A stretch of 64,000 bases of DNA, taken from the NCBI RefSeq assembly GCF_015624505.1, contig NZ_CP061379.1, positions 7,439,001 through 7,503,000 of the forward strand, written 5' to 3'. The notes below the pieces were generated by a model that did not search any database, was not told the origin of the DNA, and was given only the letters and a program-made list of their open reading frames with translations. The position numbers and the translations under genes were made by a program. Shown piece by piece: positions 56,185 through 64,000 of this stretch. This stretch comes from Bradyrhizobium commune (GTDB lineage: Bacteria > Pseudomonadota > Alphaproteobacteria > Rhizobiales > Xanthobacteraceae). Each line of letters opens with the position of its first letter. The first letter of the stretch is position 1.

Positions 56185-57225
56185 CTAATAATTGCTGGCC
56201 GCAGCCCCGTTCGGGATGCCGTCGATCGGGCATTCGTCAGTGCCCGGCGTGGAGCGCGTCATCGCCTCGACCATGTCCCGCGTGCCTTCGGGATCAGCGA
56301 TCCAGTTCTTGTAGAAGTCGTACGGGCAGGCCGCGACGCCGCGCGGGCTGTCGCCGGAATTGATCATGCCGGTGTAGCCGCGGTGGACCAGCTTGTAGAG
56401 ATGGTTCTGCGACTGGCCATTGCGGCGCGCGTCACGGATCAGATGTTTCGAGAGCTGGGCGTACTGGATGCCGTAATCCTCTTCGCCGCATTCGCCGAGC
56501 GTGCGGCCATCGAAGCCGATGATGGCGGAGTGACCGAAATAGGAATAGACGCCGTCGAAGCCGGCGGCATTGGCAACCGCGACATAGACGTTGTTGGCCC
56601 ACGCCATCGCCTTGGAAATCATGACCTGCTGTTCCTTGGCCGGATACATGTAGCCCTGGCAGCGCACGATCAGCTCGGCGCCCTTCATGGCACAGTCGCG
56701 CCAGATTTCCGGATAATTGCCATCGTCGCAAATGATCAGGCTGACCTTGAGGCCTTTCGGCCCCTCGGAGACATAGGTGCAATTGCCGGGATACCAGCCT
56801 TCGATCGGCACCCACGGCATGATCTTGCGATACTTCTGCACGATCTCACCCTTGTCGTTCATCAGGATGAGCGTGTTGTAGGGCGCCTTGTGCGGATGCT
56901 CCTCGTGACGTTCGCCGGTGAGCGAGAACACGCCCCAGACTTTCGCCTTGCGGCAGGCCTCGGCGAAGATCGCAGTCTCTTCGCCCGGCACCATCGAGGC
57001 CGTCTCATACATCTCCTTGGAGTCGTACATGATGCCCTGGGTGGAATATTCAGGGAAGATCACGAGGTCCATGCCGGGCAGGCCGACCTTCATGCCGACG
57101 ATCATGTCGGCGATCTTGCGGGTGTTATCGAGCACCTCGGCCTTGGTGTGCAGGCGGGGCATCTTGTAGTTGACCACTGCGACGCCGACGGTGTCGTTGC
57201 TGCTGGAAATATCGCCGTGAAGCAT
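56185..57225 (-). CDS. amiE: aliphatic amidase
   Basis: A 346-residue nitrilase-superfamily amidase that hydrolyses short aliphatic amides (acetamide, propionamide) to acid plus ammonia in the cytoplasm. The catalytic triad is at the usual positions: Glu59 in FPEYST, Lys134 in YRKIMP and Cys166 in [10 protein letters not shown]. Length and terminal sequence match AmiE closely. AGGAG is 8 nt upstream of ATG 57225. It is the last gene of the urt-fmd operon. Confidence 0.96.
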   Translation of the reverse strand: MLHGDISSSNDTVGVAVVNYKMPRLHTKAEVLDNTRKIADMIVGMKVGLPGMDLVIFPEYSTQGIMYDSKEMYETASMVPGEETAIFAEACRKAKVWGVFSLTGERHEEHPHKAPYNTLILMNDKGEIVQKYRKIMPWVPIEGWYPGNCTYVSEGPKGLKVSLIICDDGNYPEIWRDCAMKGAELIVRCQGYMYPAKEQQVMISKAMAWANNVYVAVANAAGFDGVYSYFGHSAIIGFDGRTLGECGEEDYGIQYAQLSKHLIRDARRNGQSQNHLYKLVHRGYTGMINSGDSPRGVAACPYDFYKNWIADPEGTRDMVEAMTRSTPGTDECPIDGIPNGAAASNY

Positions 57226-57270
57226 GTTGAGCGCTCCTGTACTTTGTTCGTTTGATGTTGGCGCGTGGCG

Positions 57271-57648
57271 TTAGTGGCTGATCATCCAGGGCCGCGCGGT
57301 GGGAAAGCCCTTGGCACCACTTTTTGTCTTGGTCATCAGCCGCGCGGGCCTCTTCTTGTCGGTCGAGATCTTGTCCTTGACGGTCTTCCCCGACGAGCAG
57401 CAGCCGCAACCGGGGCCATGCGAGGCCTTGTATTGCGCAAGCGTCTGGGGCGCGTGCGAGCTGCGCTCGTTGACGGCGTGGGCTTTTCGCTTCTCCGCCG
57501 GCATGCAGAAGAAATTCGGTGCGGTCAGGATCACCCGCGGCGCGAGCGTCTCGCAGTGCGGGCAGCTTTGCGGATCGTCGCATTCCGCCATCGGGCGCAA
57601 ATCCTTGAAGGGTCCGCAGTCGTCACAGAGATATTCATAGACCGGCAT
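57271..57648 (-). CDS. fmdB: FmdB family zinc-ribbon protein
   Basis: A 125-residue protein with an N-terminal zinc ribbon, MPVYEYLCDDCG and SCPHC (paired CxxC), and a basic C-terminal half with a second cysteine cluster (GCGCCSSG). FmdB proteins are encoded beside formamidase and are thought to regulate or assist it. The order urtABCDE-fmdA-fmdB-amiE supports this. Biochemical role is not established. Confidence 0.9.
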   Translation of the reverse strand: MPVYEYLCDDCGPFKDLRPMAECDDPQSCPHCETLAPRVILTAPNFFCMPAEKRKAHAVNERSSHAPQTLAQYKASHGPGCGCCSSGKTVKDKISTDKKRPARLMTKTKSGAKGFPTARPWMISH

Positions 57649-57740
57649 CGCATCATCCCTACGCTATTGCCTGTTCACTATTCCTCGCGGCGGATGCGGG
57701 GCGGCCAACAGGCGCCGTCCCGCATCCCGTCGCGCAGGGA

Positions 57741-58970
57741 TCATTTGTCCGGCGAGATCGGCATCTGGATATCGCCGGTGATGTGCTTGATGGGTCCGGC
57801 CGACGACGGCATCACGTCGAAGTCGAAGATCTCCGTCGGCAGCCACAGCGTGGCGCAGGCGTTGGGCACGTCGACCACACCGGAGATATGGCCCTGGCAC
57901 GGCGCGGTGCCGAGGATCGAATAGGCCTGGGCGCCGGAGTAGCCGAACTTCTTCAGATACTCGATAGCGTTCAAGCACGCTTGGCGGTAGGCGATGTGGA
58001 CGTCGAGATAGTGCTGCTTGCCGGCCTCGTCGACCGAGATGCCCTCGAAGATCAGATAGTCCTTGTAGTTCGGCGTGATTGGCGACGGCTTGAAGATCGG
58101 GTTCTTGATGCCGTACTTCGCCACGCCGTCCTTGATGATTTCGACCTTGAGATGCAGCCAGCCGGCCATCTCGATGGCGCCGCAGAAGGTGATCTCGCCG
58201 TCGCCCTGGCTGAAGTGCAGATCGCCCATCGAGAGACCGCCACCGGGAACGTAGACCGGGAAATAGATCTTCGAGCCGCGTGAGAGGTCCTTGATGTCGC
58301 AATTGCCGCCATGCTCGCGCGGCGGCACGGTGCGTGCGCCTTCCGCGCCGATCTTGGCCTTGGCGTCGCCCTTGGCACGGCCACCATGGGCGGTCGGCGC
58401 GAATGGCGGGTTGGCCAGGCCGGGCACACGGGTCGGGTTGGTCGAGATCAGCTCGGCCTCACGCCTGTTCCACATGTCCAGCATCTTCGGATCGGGCAGA
58501 CAGCCGATCAAGCCGGGATGGATCAGGCCGGCGAAGTTGACGCCGGGCACGTGACGCGACGAGGTGTAGAGGCCCTTGATGTCCCAGATCGACTTCTGCG
58601 CCAGCGGGAAATGGTCGGTGAGGAAGCCGCCGCCATTCTGCTTGGAGAAGAAGCCGTTGAAGCCCCAGAGGCTCTCCTTGAGCGGGCCGACGTCGAGCAG
58701 GTCAACGACGAGGAGATCGCCGGGCTCGGCGCCCTTGACGCCGATCGGGCCAGACAGGAAGTGCACGATCGAGAGATCGATGTCGCGCACGTCGTCGGCG
58801 GAATCGTTGTTCTTGATGAAGCCGCCGGTCCAGTCATAGGTCTCGATGATGAAATCGTCGCCGGGATTGACCCAGGCCACGATCGGAATGTCGGGGTGCC
58901 AGCGGTTGTGCACCATGTCATTTTCATAGGCCGACTTGGTGAGATCGACCTTGATCAGTGTCTCTGGCAT
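57741..58970 (-). CDS. fmdA: formamidase (acetamidase/formamidase family)
   Basis: A 409-residue cytoplasmic enzyme that hydrolyses formamide to formate and ammonia. Family segments include HNRWHPDIP, PGDLLVVDLLDVGPL, GVNFAGLIHPGLIGCLPD, PREHGGNCDIKDLSRGSK and FSQGDGEITFCGAIE. Length equals characterised formamidases. GGGGAG is upstream of ATG 58970. It is central to the amide operon, between transporter and amidase. Confidence 0.95.
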   Translation of the reverse strand: MPETLIKVDLTKSAYENDMVHNRWHPDIPIVAWVNPGDDFIIETYDWTGGFIKNNDSADDVRDIDLSIVHFLSGPIGVKGAEPGDLLVVDLLDVGPLKESLWGFNGFFSKQNGGGFLTDHFPLAQKSIWDIKGLYTSSRHVPGVNFAGLIHPGLIGCLPDPKMLDMWNRREAELISTNPTRVPGLANPPFAPTAHGGRAKGDAKAKIGAEGARTVPPREHGGNCDIKDLSRGSKIYFPVYVPGGGLSMGDLHFSQGDGEITFCGAIEMAGWLHLKVEIIKDGVAKYGIKNPIFKPSPITPNYKDYLIFEGISVDEAGKQHYLDVHIAYRQACLNAIEYLKKFGYSGAQAYSILGTAPCQGHISGVVDVPNACATLWLPTEIFDFDVMPSSAGPIKHITGDIQMPISPDK

Positions 58971-58998
58971 CGAGATGCTCCCCTTTTACTACGGTTGG

Positions 58999-59688
58999 TT
59001 AGACGGACAGATATTTCGAGACCTGCGCGGCATCGACGCTGGCTCGCGGATCATCACGCACAATCTCGCCGTTCTCGATGACCAGCACGCGGTCGGCGAT
59101 ATCGAGCGCGAAGCTCAAAACCTGCTCGGACACGACGATCGACAATCCACGCTCGTCGCGGATGCGCTTCAAGGTGCGCGCCATCTCCTTGATGATCGAG
59201 GGTTGGATGCCTTCGGTAGGCTCGTCCAGCAGCAGCACTTTCGGCTTGGTCGCGAGCGCACGCGCGATCGCCAATTGTTGTTGTTGCCCACCGGAGAGAT
59301 TGCCGCCGCGGCGGCCCTTCATCTCCAGCAGCACCGGAAACAATTCGTAGATGCTGCCGGGCACCTCGGATTCGCCGGAGACGACGAGGCCGGTCTCGAT
59401 GTTCTCCTTCACCGTCATGGTGGAGAAGATCATACGGCCCTGCGGCACATAGGCGAGACCCTTGGCGACGCGCTCATAGCTCGGAAGATTGCCGAGCTCG
59501 GCGCCATCCATCGTCACCGAGCCGCTCTTCGCCGGCAGAATTCCCATCAGCGACTTCATCAGCGTGGTCTTGCCCATGCCGTTGCGACCCATGATCGCAA
59601 CGATCTCGTTGGGCGCGACCTTGACGTTGAGCCCGTGCAGCACCTCGCTCTGGCCGTAAGCGACGTGAAGATCGGAAATTGCCAGCAT
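58999..59688 (-). CDS. urtE: urea/amide ABC transporter ATP-binding protein UrtE-like
   Basis: A 229-residue ATPase of the LivF group. ATG 59688 is preceded by GGAAG; a longer in-frame start at 59886 would read through a palindromic repeat and is rejected. Walker A GRNGMGKTT, signature LSGGQQQQ (short-form) and LLLDEPTEGIQPS are intact. It partners the UrtD-like ATPase. The link to fmdA and amiE suggests amide transport, as in the FmdDEF system, rather than or in addition to urea. Confidence 0.9.
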   Translation of the reverse strand: MLAISDLHVAYGQSEVLHGLNVKVAPNEIVAIMGRNGMGKTTLMKSLMGILPAKSGSVTMDGAELGNLPSYERVAKGLAYVPQGRMIFSTMTVKENIETGLVVSGESEVPGSIYELFPVLLEMKGRRGGNLSGGQQQQLAIARALATKPKVLLLDEPTEGIQPSIIKEMARTLKRIRDERGLSIVVSEQVLSFALDIADRVLVIENGEIVRDDPRASVDAAQVSKYLSV

Positions 59689-59740
59689 GATAACTTCCCG
59701 GGTCAGTGTGAATTTTGATGAGGCCGTTTTGCCGCGAACG

Positions 59741-59895
59741 CCTTCCTTCTCCCCTTGTGGGAGAAGGTGGCCCGGACGAAGTCCGCGACGGATGAGGGGT
59801 CTGCATCTGCGCATGCGACAGGCGGTTTGACGCGCGGAGAGATACCCCTCACCCGGATTGCTTGCGCGATCCGACCTCTCCCACAAGGGGAGAGG
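59741..59895. repeat. palindromic intergenic repeat, family D (CTCCCCTTGTGGGAGAAGG type)
   Basis: A 155-bp element between urtD and urtE. Left arm CTTCTCCCCTTGTGGGAG and right arm CTCTCCCACAAGGGGAGAG can pair, with the interior pair GATGAGGGGT and ACCCCTCACCC. It interrupts an otherwise tightly spaced operon and may lower or segment urtE expression. Confidence 0.85.
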
Positions 59896-59939
59896 TACAC
59901 CGTCACTGCCGCAGCGGGCTCACTCGACTTCGCCATACC

Positions 59940-60695
59940 TCAGTGCCCCAGATAAACTTCGACGACCTTGGGATCGTTCTTCACCTTGTCCATGGTGCCC
60001 TCGGAGAGGATCTGGCCCTGGTGCAGAACAGTGACCTTGTGCGCGATGTCCTCGACGAACTTCATGTCGTGCTCGATCACCAGCACCGAGCGGTTCTTGA
60101 TGATGCGATTGAGCAGCTCAGCGGTCTTGGCACGTTCGGAGACGCTCATGCCGGCGACGGGCTCGTCGAGCATCAAGAGGTCCGGGTCCTGGATCAGCAG
60201 CATGCCGATCTCGAGCCACTGCTTCTGGCCGTGGCTGAGCAGATCGGCACTCATGTTCAGCCGATCCTTCAGGAAGATCATCTCGGCGACTTCATGCACC
60301 CGGTCGCGCACCGCGGCGTCGCGGGTGAAGGTCAGCGCACCGAACACCGAACGTCCGCGCGGATAAGAGATCTCCAGATTCTCGAACACCGTGAGATCGT
60401 CGTAGATCGACGGGTTTTGGAACTTGCGGCCGACCCCGGTCTTGACGATCTCGTTCTCCTTCATCCGCGTCAGCTCCTTGCCGCGGAACTGGATCGAGCC
60501 GGATGTCGCTTTGGTCTTGCCGCAGATCAGATCGAGCACGGTGGTCTTGCCGGCACCGTTCGGACCGATGATGACGCGGATCTCGTTTTCGTCGACGTAG
60601 AATGAGAGATCGTTGACCGCCTTGAACCCGTCGAACGAGACGGTGAGCGCTTCGACGGCGAGCAAAAATTCCTTGGGCTGGTGACCTACGAGCAT
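59940..60695 (-). CDS. urtD: urea/amide ABC transporter ATP-binding protein UrtD-like
   Basis: A 251-residue LivG-type ATPase. GAGGA is seven bases before ATG 60695. Walker A GPNGAGKTT, Q-loop VGRKFQNPSIYDDL, signature LSHGQKQWLEIG (the SHGQKQW form is diagnostic of UrtD) and LLMLDEPVAGMS are present. It is 10 bp downstream of urtC. Confidence 0.93.
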   Translation of the reverse strand: MLVGHQPKEFLLAVEALTVSFDGFKAVNDLSFYVDENEIRVIIGPNGAGKTTVLDLICGKTKATSGSIQFRGKELTRMKENEIVKTGVGRKFQNPSIYDDLTVFENLEISYPRGRSVFGALTFTRDAAVRDRVHEVAEMIFLKDRLNMSADLLSHGQKQWLEIGMLLIQDPDLLMLDEPVAGMSVSERAKTAELLNRIIKNRSVLVIEHDMKFVEDIAHKVTVLHQGQILSEGTMDKVKNDPKVVEVYLGH

Positions 60696-60705
60696 GATGA
60701 TGTCC

Positions 60706-61848
60706 TCACTCCGCCGGGGCGCCGTCGGCGACTGAATCGTCGGTCCAGCCGGCGGGTTTCGGTTTGCGCAACGAGATCAGGCGATCGATGCGCGGCTGCA
60801 CATAGTCGCCCCAGATCCCGGCAAGCCCGTTCGGGAATGCGAGCACCACGGCGATGAACAGGCCGCCGAGGCCAAACAGCCACAATTCGGGGAAGGTTTC
60901 CGACAGGCTGGTCTTGGCAAAATTGACCAGCAGCGTGCCGTAGATTGCGCCCAGGATCGACAACCGGCCGCCAACCGCGGTGTAGATCACCATCTCGATC
61001 GACGGCACGATGCCGACGAAGGACGGTGACATGAAGCCGACATTGAGTGCGAACATCGCGCCGCCGATCGCGGCGAACACGGCGGCGATGCAGAAGGCGA
61101 AGATCTTGAAGTTGGCGACGCTATAGCCGGAGAAGCGGACCCGGTCCTCCTTCTCGCGCATCGCGACCAGGATGCGTCCGAGCTTGGAGTGCCGGACGAA
61201 CTGCGCGATCATGATGCAGACGAACAGGCATCCGACCTCGAAGAAGTACAGCACGACCTTGGCGTGATCGGGCCGGATGTCCCACCCCTTCAGCGTCCGC
61301 AGATCAGTCATGCCGTTGATGCCGCCGGTGTAGCCTTGCTGTCCCACGATCAGGATGGTGAGGATGGCTGCAACCGCCTGGGTGATGATGGCGAAATAGG
61401 TGCCGCCGACACGGCGCTTGAACATCGCGGTGCCGATGATCCAGGCGAAGATGCCGGGCACAAGAATGATGGCGGCGATGGTGAGGGTGAGGCTGTTGAA
61501 GGGCTTCCAGAACAGCGGCAGCGCCGTGATCTGATTCCAGTCCATGAAGTCGGGAATGCCGGGTGTCGACTGGATCTTGGTGTTCTCCACGCTCGATGCC
61601 TCGAGCTTGAGAAACATCGCCATGCAGTAGCCGCCGAGCCCGAAGAAGACGCCCTGCCCAAGACTCAGGATGCCGCCATAACCCCAGCAAATCACCAAAC
61701 CCAGCGCGACGAAAGCGTAGGTCAGGTATTTCGCGACCAGATTGAGCCTGAAGACGTCGAGCGTGAGCGGCAGGACCACCACCAGGAAGACCGCGAGCAC
61801 CAGAATCCCGATGAGCTCCGATCGATTGAAGAACCGACTGTCGGTCAT
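60706..61848 (-). CDS. urtC: urea/amide ABC transporter permease UrtC-like
   Basis: A 380-residue LivM-type permease with about ten hydrophobic segments. CWGYGGILSLGQGVFFGLGG is the UrtC/LivM signature; INGMTDLRTLKG is a urea-transporter-type loop. The EAA-like contact with ATPases is around RVRFSGYSVANFK. It lies 18 bp downstream of urtB. Confidence 0.93.
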   Translation of the reverse strand: MTDSRFFNRSELIGILVLAVFLVVVLPLTLDVFRLNLVAKYLTYAFVALGLVICWGYGGILSLGQGVFFGLGGYCMAMFLKLEASSVENTKIQSTPGIPDFMDWNQITALPLFWKPFNSLTLTIAAIILVPGIFAWIIGTAMFKRRVGGTYFAIITQAVAAILTILIVGQQGYTGGINGMTDLRTLKGWDIRPDHAKVVLYFFEVGCLFVCIMIAQFVRHSKLGRILVAMREKEDRVRFSGYSVANFKIFAFCIAAVFAAIGGAMFALNVGFMSPSFVGIVPSIEMVIYTAVGGRLSILGAIYGTLLVNFAKTSLSETFPELWLFGLGGLFIAVVLAFPNGLAGIWGDYVQPRIDRLISLRKPKPAGWTDDSVADGAPAE

Positions 61849-61866
61849 TGCATCAGCCTCATTTTC

Positions 61867-62793
61867 TCACTTGCGGACCTTAAGGGCGAACAACCCCTGC
61901 GGCCGCAGCATCAGGATTCCGACCACGGCGAGCAGCGTCAGCACCTTGGCCATCGAGCCCGACATGAAGAACTCGAGGGTGGATTGGGTTTGCGAGATCG
62001 AGAAGGCCGAGGCGATGGTGCCGAGCAGGCTCGCAGCGCCACCGAACACGACCACCAGGAACGTATCGACGATGTAGAGCTGACCCGACGTCGGTCCGGT
62101 CGAGCCGATCATGGTGAAGGCGCTGCCGGCGACGCCGGCGATGCCGCAGCCGAGGCCGAAGGTGTAGCGGTCGACCTTCTCGGTGTTGATGCCGACGGCG
62201 CCGGCCATGATGCGATTCTGCACCACCGCGCGGACCTGGCGGCCCCAGCGCGACTTGTACATCACATAGGCGACGACGATGGTGATCAGCACGGTGAGGC
62301 ACATCACGAAGACGCCGTTGATCGGCACTTCGATGCTGTCGGTGACGTGCAGCGATCCGAGCATCCACTGCGGCAGCTCGACGCCGACCTCGCGCGCGCC
62401 GAACACGGAGCGATAGGCCTGCTGGAGCATCAGGCTGAGGCCCCAGGTGGCGAGCAGCGTATCGAGCGGGCGCTTGTAGAGGTGCTTTATCAGCACCCAT
62501 TCCACCAGCATTCCCAGCGCACCTGATGCGACAAAGGCAAGGATCATTGCGAGGAAGAAGTAGCCGCTGAAAAGGCTCGGCAAATAGGACTGGAAGAAAT
62601 TCGAGGTCATCCAGGTGACGTAGGCCCCGAGGATCATGAACTCGCCATGGGCCATGTTGATGACGCCCATCTGGCCGAAGATGATCGCGAGTCCCAGCGC
62701 CATCAGCACATAGACAGAGAACAGGATCAGTCCTGCAAAACCCTGCATGACGAAGATGGAGCCAAGGTCACCAAGCGAGTAGTCGCCGAACAT
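61867..62793 (-). CDS. urtB: urea/amide ABC transporter permease UrtB-like
   Basis: A 308-residue LivH-type permease with eight or so TM helices: LGLAIIFGQMGVINMAHGEF is the family hallmark and ATWGLSLMLQQAYRSVFG a UrtB-type segment. It has no fused periplasmic domain, as in short UrtB forms. A 133-bp gap separates it from urtA upstream, where transcripts may be processed to give more binding protein. Confidence 0.93.
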   Translation of the reverse strand: MFGDYSLGDLGSIFVMQGFAGLILFSVYVLMALGLAIIFGQMGVINMAHGEFMILGAYVTWMTSNFFQSYLPSLFSGYFFLAMILAFVASGALGMLVEWVLIKHLYKRPLDTLLATWGLSLMLQQAYRSVFGAREVGVELPQWMLGSLHVTDSIEVPINGVFVMCLTVLITIVVAYVMYKSRWGRQVRAVVQNRIMAGAVGINTEKVDRYTFGLGCGIAGVAGSAFTMIGSTGPTSGQLYIVDTFLVVVFGGAASLLGTIASAFSISQTQSTLEFFMSGSMAKVLTLLAVVGILMLRPQGLFALKVRK

Positions 62794-62926
62794 CGATGTC
62801 CTCCGTCAGGGATGAGGTCCCGCGTCGCGAGCGGATTCGCGACGCGGGGGTCTTGGGCATGGACTTGCAATCCACGCCAGGGAGCGGTTTTGCCTTCAGG
62901 GAAGACGACGACGAACGCCGCGTCTC

Positions 62927-64000
62927 TTACTGGTAACCCTTCGGGAATGGATCCGGCTCGACGAGATCGGCGGTCTCGTAGATCAGCTCGAATTGGCCAT
63001 CGAGCTTGGCGCGGCCCACGCGGGTCTTCGACCAGAGGTGATGGTTTTCGTGGATGCGCACGTAACCTTCCGGCGCGCCCTTGAACTCGACGCCGGGCGA
63101 AGCCGCCGCGATCTTGTCGACGTCGAAGGAGCCGGCCTTCTCGACCGTCAACTTCCACAACCACGGGCCGAGATAGGCAGCCTGGGTGACGTCTCCGATC
63201 ACGGTCTTCTCGCCCCACATCTTCTTGAACGCGGGCACGAAGGCCTTGTTGTTCGGATTGTCGAGCGACTGGAAGTACTTCATGCAGGCATAGGCGCCCG
63301 CGATGTTCTCGCCACCGATGCCGTCGATTTCGTCCTCGGTCACCGAGATCGTCAGCAGCGCCTGCTTGGAGAGGTCGATGCCGGCCGCCTTGAGCTGCTT
63401 GTAGAAGGCGACGTTGGAGCCGCCGACGACGTCAGTGAAGATCACGTCGGGCTTGGTCAGCTTGATCTTGTTGATGACCGAGTTGAATTGGGTGTTGCCG
63501 AGCGGATAGTACTCCTCGCCGACGACCTTGCCTTTCAGCACGTTCTCGACATGCTTGCGCGCGATCTTGTTCGAGGTGCGCGGCCAGATGTAGTCGGAGC
63601 CGATGAAGAAGAACGACTTGGCGCCCTTCTCCTTGGCGATCCAGTTCAGTCCGGCGAGGATCTGCTGGGTCGCCTCCTGGCCGGTGTAGATCACGTTCTT
63701 GGACTGCTCGAGACCTTCATAGAAGGTCGGATAGTAGAGCATGCCGTTGTACTGCTCGACGACCGGCAGCACCGCCTTGCGCGAGGCCGAGGTCCAGCAA
63801 CCCATGATCGCCGCGACCTTGTCGTTGACGAGCAGCTTCTTCGCTTTCTCCGCGAAGGTCGGCCAGTCGCTGGCGCCGTCTTCCTGGATGAACTTGATCT
63901 TGCGGCCGAGCACGCCGCCGGCGGCATTGATCTGCTCGATGGCAAGCTTTTCGGCCTCGATCGAGCCGGTTTCGGAGATCGCCATGGTACCGGTCGCCGA
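62927..64000 (-). CDS. urtA: urea/amide ABC transporter substrate-binding protein UrtA-like (5' truncated by window)
   Basis: The frame runs off the window end at 64000, so signal peptide and the N-terminus are missing; 357 residues are visible. They begin SATGTMAISETGSIEAE, which is inside the ligand-binding fold. UrtA/AmiC-type features are LGRKIKFIQEDGASDWPTFA, MGCWTSASRKAVLPV, FIGSDYIWPRTSNKI and VTQAAYLGPWLW. It supplies the operon's specificity: urea or short amides. An ATG at 63985 is internal, not the start. Confidence 0.93.
   Translation of the reverse strand, partial: SATGTMAISETGSIEAEKLAIEQINAAGGVLGRKIKFIQEDGASDWPTFAEKAKKLLVNDKVAAIMGCWTSASRKAVLPVVEQYNGMLYYPTFYEGLEQSKNVIYTGQEATQQILAGLNWIAKEKGAKSFFFIGSDYIWPRTSNKIARKHVENVLKGKVVGEEYYPLGNTQFNSVINKIKLTKPDVIFTDVVGGSNVAFYKQLKAAGIDLSKQALLTISVTEDEIDGIGGENIAGAYACMKYFQSLDNPNNKAFVPAFKKMWGEKTVIGDVTQAAYLGPWLWKLTVEKAGSFDVDKIAAASPGVEFKGAPEGYVRIHENHHLWSKTRVGRAKLDGQFELIYETADLVEPDPFPKGYQ

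Noticed and set aside
59689..59886. N-terminal extension of urtE to an ATG at 59886
   Set aside because: The extra 66 residues translate a palindromic repeat and precede the true ABC start MLAISDLHVAYG.

Overview
The window is high-GC alphaproteobacterial chromosome. It looks like Bradyrhizobium or a close Nitrobacteraceae relative. The reasons are the gene families and their linkage (sox genes, many ABC importers and acyl-CoA enzymes, a urea/amide transporter beside formamidase), frequent ATGA start/stop overlaps, TTG/GTG starts with purine-rich ribosome sites, and several families of long palindromic intergenic repeats typical of that genus. The genus call is an inference without database support. 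I see no tRNA, rRNA, IS element, phage or CRISPR. Two genes are cut by the window: an S9 peptidase at base 1 and a urtA-like gene at base 64000.

Layout. 1-2.6 kb: S9 peptidase facing a DUF938 methyltransferase. 2.8-8.8 kb: a thiosulfate/persulfide oxidation cluster, soxXYZA, a SoxK-like small protein, soxB, a secreted DsrE-like protein, then a persulfide dioxygenase-rhodanese fusion; soxCD is not here. 8.9-12.1 kb: a small charged protein and two MFS transporters. 12.2-16.4 kb: ABC ATPase, FtsX-type permease and AttH/CrtC-like lipocalin protein, resembling attEFGH. 16.5-22.2 kb: an orphan LivK-type binding protein and an RND efflux pump (adaptor plus permease) with a perfect 16-bp palindrome upstream. 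22.5-31.1 kb: Fe-type dehydrogenase and acyl-CoA ligase, then a complete five-gene dipeptide-type ABC importer. 31.2-43.0 kb: a CoA-thioester catabolic island with biotin-dependent carboxylase (alpha, beta), a beta-keto acid cleavage enzyme, an AraC regulator, a GST, two acyl-CoA dehydrogenases, an acyl-CoA ligase and a LivK-type binding protein; it resembles atu/liu (acyclic terpene or leucine/isovalerate) pathways.

43.0-49.5 kb: two family-2 glycosyltransferases flank an HTH regulator with a C-terminal sensor-like domain and, divergently, a VIT/vWA surface protein ending in LPKTA-TM-RR with its own class GN sortase. This Gram-negative sortase-substrate pair is the least conventional system in the window. 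49.7-56 kb: NDP-forming acyl-CoA synthetase, an orphan MlaD/MCE protein, and a large autotransporter with about a dozen N-x-G-x-I repeats. 56.2-64 kb: one minus-strand amide/urea operon, urtABCDE-like transporter, formamidase fmdA, FmdB zinc ribbon and aliphatic amidase amiE, in which imported short amides would be hydrolysed to ammonium.

Regulation visible in the sequence: candidate operators upstream of the RND pump (22191-22206), the HTH/sortase-target divergon (45295-45308), the AraC gene (11-bp direct repeats at 36791 and 36810), the persulfide dioxygenase (A+T-rich palindrome at 7659-7670) and the dipeptide ABC operon (25435-25451). Two good intrinsic terminators follow the acyl-CoA ligase at 41.7 kb and separate the sortase target from its sortase at 47.7 kb. 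All operator assignments are inferences from symmetry and position.
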